In this document: piece by piece, positions 62,322-64,000 of the stretch
Numbering within the stretch: position 1 is the first letter of the stretch
How the letters are laid out: every line of letters begins with the position of its first letter
Assembly (NCBI RefSeq): GCF_001270495.1
Contig: NZ_LGUR01000204.1
Location: 1-64,000 of the forward strand
Source of the DNA: Streptomyces viridochromogenes
Lineage (GTDB): Bacteria; Actinomycetota; Actinomycetes; Streptomycetales; Streptomycetaceae
Length of the DNA stretch: 64,000 nt
Direction of reading: 5' to 3'
Program-made: the position numbers and the translations under genes
The notes under the pieces: model-generated
What the model was told of the DNA's origin: nothing
What the model saw: only the letters and a program-made list of their open reading frames with translations
Databases searched by the model: none

Positions 62322-64000
62322 TCACTGCCCGGTCACCACCGCCGCCTGCGGGCGGATCGGGAGACGGTTCACGGGGCGGCCCGTCGCGGCGCGTACGGCC
62401 GACGCGATGGCCGCCGGCGAGGTCACCACCGGTACCGCGCTCACCGCCTTCGCGCCGAAGGGCGCGACCACGTCGCGTTCCTCGACCAGCTTCACGATGC
62501 GGATGTCCGGGGCGTCCAGGGCCGTCGGCAGGGAGTAGCCCGTCAGATCCGGGTGGCGGATCAGGCCGCGCGCCGAGCGCAGGTTCTCCGTGAGCGCGAT
62601 GCCCACGCCCTGCGTCACGCCCGCCTCGATCCGCGCCTCCAGCTGGGCCGGGTTGAGCACCCGGCCGACGTCCTGGGCGAGCGCCAGCTCGACGACCCGT
62701 ACCGAACCCAGCTCGATGTCCACGTCCACCACCGCGCGGATCGCGCAGAAGGCCATGCCGACGAAGGCGTCACCCTGGCCGGCTTCGTTCAGCGGTTCCG
62801 TCGGATGCGGGCGGCACTGGGCCGTCGCCCACAGTTCCTTGCCGTCCAGCGCCTCGGTGACGGTGGTCGACAGGACGCCGTCGTACGACGTGATCTTGCC
62901 GTCGGTGATCTGGAGCAGCTCCGTGGACATGCCGAACTTGTGCGCCAGGGGCTGGAGCAGCTGCGTGCGGACCATCTTGGCGGCCCGTTCCACCGCGCCG
63001 CCCGACACCCAGGTGTGGCGGCCGCGGCAGCCCGCGCCCGCCGGGGGCTGGTCGGTGTCGACGGGCGCGACATGCACCTCGTCGATGCCCAGTGTGTCCT
63101 GGACGATCTGCCGGGCCAGCGTCGCGAAGCCCTGGCCGGTCTCGACGGCGGCGCACAGCACCGTCGCCACCCCGTCGTGGACCTTCACCGTGGCCGTGGA
63201 GACCTCGTCCGCGCCCTCGGCACCGAGCATGTGCACCATGCCCAGGCCGTAGCCCACGCCGCGTCGCACGGCACCCGGTTCGCCCGCGCCCTCGGGGCCG
63301 CCGGGCAGCAGCCACTCGTCCTCGGGCGTGTCCTTGGGGAGGGCGGGCAGCGGGTAGTCCCGTACGGCCTGGAGCAGTTCGGCCACCGGGGCCGGGCAGG
63401 TCACCGTCTGGCCCGTCGGCAGCACGTCACCCGTCGCCATGACGTTGCGCAGGCGCAGCTCCGCCGGGTCCACGCCGAGCTTCTTGGCCAGCTTGTCCAT
63501 CTGCGCCTCGTAGGCGGCGCACACCTGCATGGCGCCCTCGCCCCGTACATGGCCGGAGGGCGGGTTGTTGGTGCGTACGGCCCAGCCCTCGATGAAGGCG
63601 TTCGGGACGACGTACGGCCCGCACGCGAAGCCGACCGCGGCGGCCAGGGCCTCGGCGGACGTGTCCGCGTACGCGCCCGCGTCCAGCAGGATCTGCGCCT
63701 CGACCTTCACCAGCCTGCCCTCGGCGTCCGCGTGGTGGCGGTACCGCAGCAGCGTCGGGTGCCGGTGCACATGGCCCAGGAAGGACTCCTCGCGCGTGGC
63801 CGTCAGCTTCACCGGGCAGCCGGTCTTCAGCGCCAGCAGGCCCAGCGGGAGCTGGAAGCCCTGGTCCTCGCGGTCGGCGGTGGCGCCGGGGACGCCGGTG
63901 ACGACGACCTTGACGCGTTCGGGTTCCAGGCCGTAGCAGGCGGCGGCCCGGTCGCGGTCGGTGTGCGGGTCGGTCGAGGCCAGGTAGAGCTCCACGCCGC
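62322..64000 (-). CDS. Molybdopterin-binding subunit of the xanthine dehydrogenase family (5' part off window)
   Basis: About 559 C-terminal codons are visible; the frame stays open to the right edge. Molybdopterin-binding segments are GVPGATADREDQGFQLPLGLLALKTGCPVKL, RGEGAMQVCAAYEAQMDKLAKKLG and NEAGQGDAFVGMAFCAIRAVVDVDIELGSVRVVE. The expected active-site loop GxGE(P) reads FGAKAVSAVPVVTSP, so the catalytic Glu is replaced by Ala. It would hydroxylate a heterocycle or aldehyde if active. Partner FAD and iron-sulfur subunits are not seen and may lie beyond 64000. Confidence 0.88.
   Translation of the reverse strand, partial: GVELYLASTDPHTDRDRAAACYGLEPERVKVVVTGVPGATADREDQGFQLPLGLLALKTGCPVKLTATREESFLGHVHRHPTLLRYRHHADAEGRLVKVEAQILLDAGAYADTSAEALAAAVGFACGPYVVPNAFIEGWAVRTNNPPSGHVRGEGAMQVCAAYEAQMDKLAKKLGVDPAELRLRNVMATGDVLPTGQTVTCPAPVAELLQAVRDYPLPALPKDTPEDEWLLPGGPEGAGEPGAVRRGVGYGLGMVHMLGAEGADEVSTATVKVHDGVATVLCAAVETGQGFATLARQIVQDTLGIDEVHVAPVDTDQPPAGAGCRGRHTWVSGGAVERAAKMVRTQLLQPLAHKFGMSTELLQITDGKITSYDGVLSTTVTEALDGKELWATAQCRPHPTEPLNEAGQGDAFVGMAFCAIRAVVDVDIELGSVRVVELALAQDVGRVLNPAQLEARIEAGVTQGVGIALTENLRSARGLIRHPDLTGYSLPTALDAPDIRIVKLVEERDVVAPFGAKAVSAVPVVTSPAAIASAVRAATGRPVNRLPIRPQAAVVTGQ

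Overview
The window is chromosomal DNA from a high-GC filamentous actinomycete, almost certainly Streptomyces. The evidence is third-position G/C codon use throughout, two SsgA-like sporulation proteins, class-E-type (LAxTG) sortase substrates, F420-type oxidoreductases, DUF1707/DUF2017/DUF3618 proteins, DasR-type operators around N-acetylglucosamine PTS genes, one TTA (bldA-type) codon, and intergenic repeats of a kind I associate with Streptomyces. From memory, the order rdgB - rph - nagF/nagE - mec/cysO/cysM - clpS - pncB/pncA - M6 protease - ssgG - hpd matches the core of S. coelicolor-type chromosomes (around SCO2890-SCO2930). That comparison was not computed.

Layout. 0-9.9 kb: a sigma factor cut by the left edge, an SsgA-like protein, an LLM oxidoreductase, small membrane proteins, a glyoxalase-fold protein, a wall-anchored alginate-lyase-like protein, a DUF445 protein and a secreted SGNH hydrolase. 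9.9-16.1 kb: a DUF1707 protein, a three-gene ABC-2 exporter and a class A penicillin-binding protein. 16.1-20.1 kb: a Gdx/SugE-type SMR exporter behind a guanidine-III riboswitch, a GroES-like protein, DUF3618, peroxiredoxin, tRNA-Leu(UAG), RdgB and RNase PH. 20.1-23.7 kb: a degenerate hairpin repeat array, then the GlcNAc PTS genes (EIIB divergent from two EIIC genes) with DasR-type sites. 23.7-29.2 kb: an MBL hydrolase, a membrane-tethered PemK/MazF-fold protein, a mec-leader-cysO-cysM cysteine biosynthesis unit and an amino-acid permease. 29.5-33.4 kb: DUF2017, ClpS and NAD salvage (pncB, pncA). 33.5-42.8 kb: a secreted M6 protease, two RDD proteins, SsgG-like protein, a GlcD-type FAD oxidase and a TPR protein. 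42.8-46.8 kb: a three-gene, split-beta nitrile hydratase/thiocyanate-hydrolase-type enzyme, a beta-propeller protein, hpd and a divergent Lrp/AsnC regulator. 46.8-50.6 kb: a four-gene osmoprotectant (OpuC/ProU-type) ABC operon. 50.6-54.1 kb: a Lon-fold secreted protease, an N-succinylamino-acid-racemase-like enolase with its GNAT partner, and an IclR regulator. 54.5-64 kb, more accessory in character: an SF2 helicase, a Doc/RHH toxin-antitoxin pair, an MFS exporter, tRNA-Cys, a LASTG surface protein, a GNAT protein, a tandem SUKH-4 protein and the C-terminal part of a molybdopterin hydroxylase subunit that lacks the usual catalytic Glu.

Several genes form functional units. nagF and nagE import GlcNAc under apparent DasR control. 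Mec, CysO and CysM form a protein-bound-thiocarboxylate cysteine pathway with a cysteine-ended leader peptide. pncB and pncA salvage nicotinamide. The hpd/Lrp pair handles tyrosine breakdown. The enolase/GNAT pair probably handles N-succinyl amino acids. I saw no CRISPR array, no insertion sequence and no prophage. The most notable items are the riboswitch, the leader peptide, the split-beta nitrile hydratase, the covarying hairpin array and the interspersed intergenic repeats.
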